DNA of 7,468 nucleotides, from positions 1 to 7,468 of the forward strand of contig JAJDBL010000056.1 of assembly GCA_029261375.1 (NCBI GenBank), written 5' to 3'. Under the pieces are notes generated by a model that made no database searches, had not been told where the DNA came from, and was given only the letters and a program-made list of their open reading frames with translations. The position numbers and the translations under genes are program-made. Source of the stretch: Nitrospirales bacterium. Lineage in GTDB: Bacteria > Nitrospirota > Nitrospiria > Nitrospirales > UBA2166. Shown here piece by piece: positions 6,749-7,468 of the stretch; the stretch's first letter is position 1; the number at the start of each line of letters is the position of its first letter.

Positions 6749-7468
6749 ATGAACGATTGCGACGCCCTTAAGAAATCTGTGAACGGAATCCTTTTGCTCT
6801 ATTCCCATTCCTCCAAGGCCAACGCCCCGACTCTTCTGGAGCATATCAACTCTTTTAAGAACTATTCCGAACGCAACGTGTGTGCCGTGAACTTGGAGCT
6901 TGGTTTCCCTATGGGGCTCTCCGACTTAAGCTTCGATGTGATTGTTCTTCATTATTCATTGTTCGGCTCCTTTCCTTATGAACTCTGTAACAGATCCGTT
7001 CAATACATCAAGGAAGCGAGAGAAAGTTATAAGGTCGTCTTTTTTCAAGATGAGCATCGCTACTGTCAACAACGTTTCTCGCTGATCAATCGCGTAGATG
7101 TTGATTGCATCTATACGCTGCTCGATCCTCAGTATTTTGATGATGTGTACCATAAATATACGGATGTGCGGCAGATTATCCAAACCCTTACGGGTTATGT
7201 GGACGGTAGCTTAGTCGATCAAGCACGACGTTTAACGAAACCACCTGAGGCTCGGTCTATCGATGTCGGGTATCGCGCGAGGTCGTTGCCGTTTTGGATG
7301 GGAAAAGGGGCGCAGGAAAAAACAGAGATCGCTGAGAAGTTTCTGTGTCGTGTCGCGGGATTGGGTTTGAATGTCGATGTGAAGACAGGTGAGAAGGACA
7401 GAATTTATGGTGATGCGTGGCATCAGTTTGTCTCTAATTGCAGAGTGATGATTGGCGTGGAAGCAGGT
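6749..7468 (+). CDS. Putative glycosyltransferase (group 1/CgeB-like), N-terminal part only
   Basis: The frame is open from ATG 6749 to the window edge, giving 240 residues without a stop, so the 3' end is missing. An in-frame TAA at 6686 with no start codon between it and 6749 fixes the start; the ribosome site is weak. Residues 13-20 (GILLLYSH) and 62-70 (FDVIVLHYS) look like Rossmann strands of a GT-B fold, and FFQDEHRY lies at 98-105. Residues 170-200 contain IDVGYRAR-LPFW-G--AQEK, then a GL-x-VDV segment, RIYGDAW at 218-224 and SNCRVMIGVEAG at the edge. From memory this D-V-G-Y-R / R-x-Y-G-x-A-W / G-x-E-x-G pattern is found in a group of polysaccharide-cluster glycosyltransferases annotated as family 1 or CgeB-like. 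Substrate unknown. The absence of coupling to the gene before it, unlike the rest of the operon, suggests that something was lost or inserted in between. Confidence 0.72.
   Translation, partial: MNDCDALKKSVNGILLLYSHSSKANAPTLLEHINSFKNYSERNVCAVNLELGFPMGLSDLSFDVIVLHYSLFGSFPYELCNRSVQYIKEARESYKVVFFQDEHRYCQQRFSLINRVDVDCIYTLLDPQYFDDVYHKYTDVRQIIQTLTGYVDGSLVDQARRLTKPPEARSIDVGYRARSLPFWMGKGAQEKTEIAEKFLCRVAGLGLNVDVKTGEKDRIYGDAWHQFVSNCRVMIGVEAG

Noticed and set aside
6956..7423. Two antisense frames near the right end
   Set aside because: Both lie opposite the long open + frame that starts at 6749 and carries glycosyltransferase-like motifs; their products show no domain.

Overview
This window looks like the inside of a surface-polysaccharide (O-antigen or capsule type) biosynthesis cluster of a Gram-negative bacterium, most likely a proteobacterium. 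By eye the GC content is a little above 50 %, and it falls in the glycosyltransferase genes on the right, which is usual for such clusters. I cannot name the genus. All recognisable genes lie on the + strand and are packed head to tail.

Layout. 1-277 is the 3' end of a sugar C-methyltransferase. 274-1383 encodes a DegT/DnrJ/EryC1/StrS-type PLP sugar aminotransferase resembling GDP-perosamine synthase. 1401-2435 encodes an ATP-grasp ligase. 2432-3682 encodes an unusual fusion of an N-terminal cysteine-dependent (dual-specificity-type) phosphatase domain with a C-terminal extended SDR nucleotide-sugar epimerase/dehydratase. 3666-4457 encodes a class I SAM methyltransferase. 4503-5252 encodes a CmcI/rhamnosyl-O-methyltransferase family protein. 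5255-6475 encodes a GT-A fold family 2 type glycosyltransferase. 6476-6748 holds no intact gene of normal size, but contains what may be the start of a decayed gene. 6749 to the end is the 5' part of a second putative glycosyltransferase, cut by the window edge.

How the genes may work together. The aminotransferase and the SDR would make a nucleotide-activated amino or deoxy sugar, and the C-methyltransferase could branch it. The ATP-grasp enzyme could attach an amino acid or other carboxylate to the amino group. The two other methyltransferases would decorate the sugar, its acyl group or the growing glycan, and the glycosyltransferases would transfer it. The individual families are well supported by motifs; the assembled pathway is inference. 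Stop/start overlaps at 274-277, 2432-2435 and 3666-3682, and a 2-base gap at 5253-5254, indicate one translationally coupled operon. No terminator, tRNA, rRNA, CRISPR or insertion sequence was recognised.

The most unusual element is the phosphatase-SDR fusion next to the ATP-grasp ligase. Its SDR half also appears to carry Asn where the catalytic Ser/Thr is expected.
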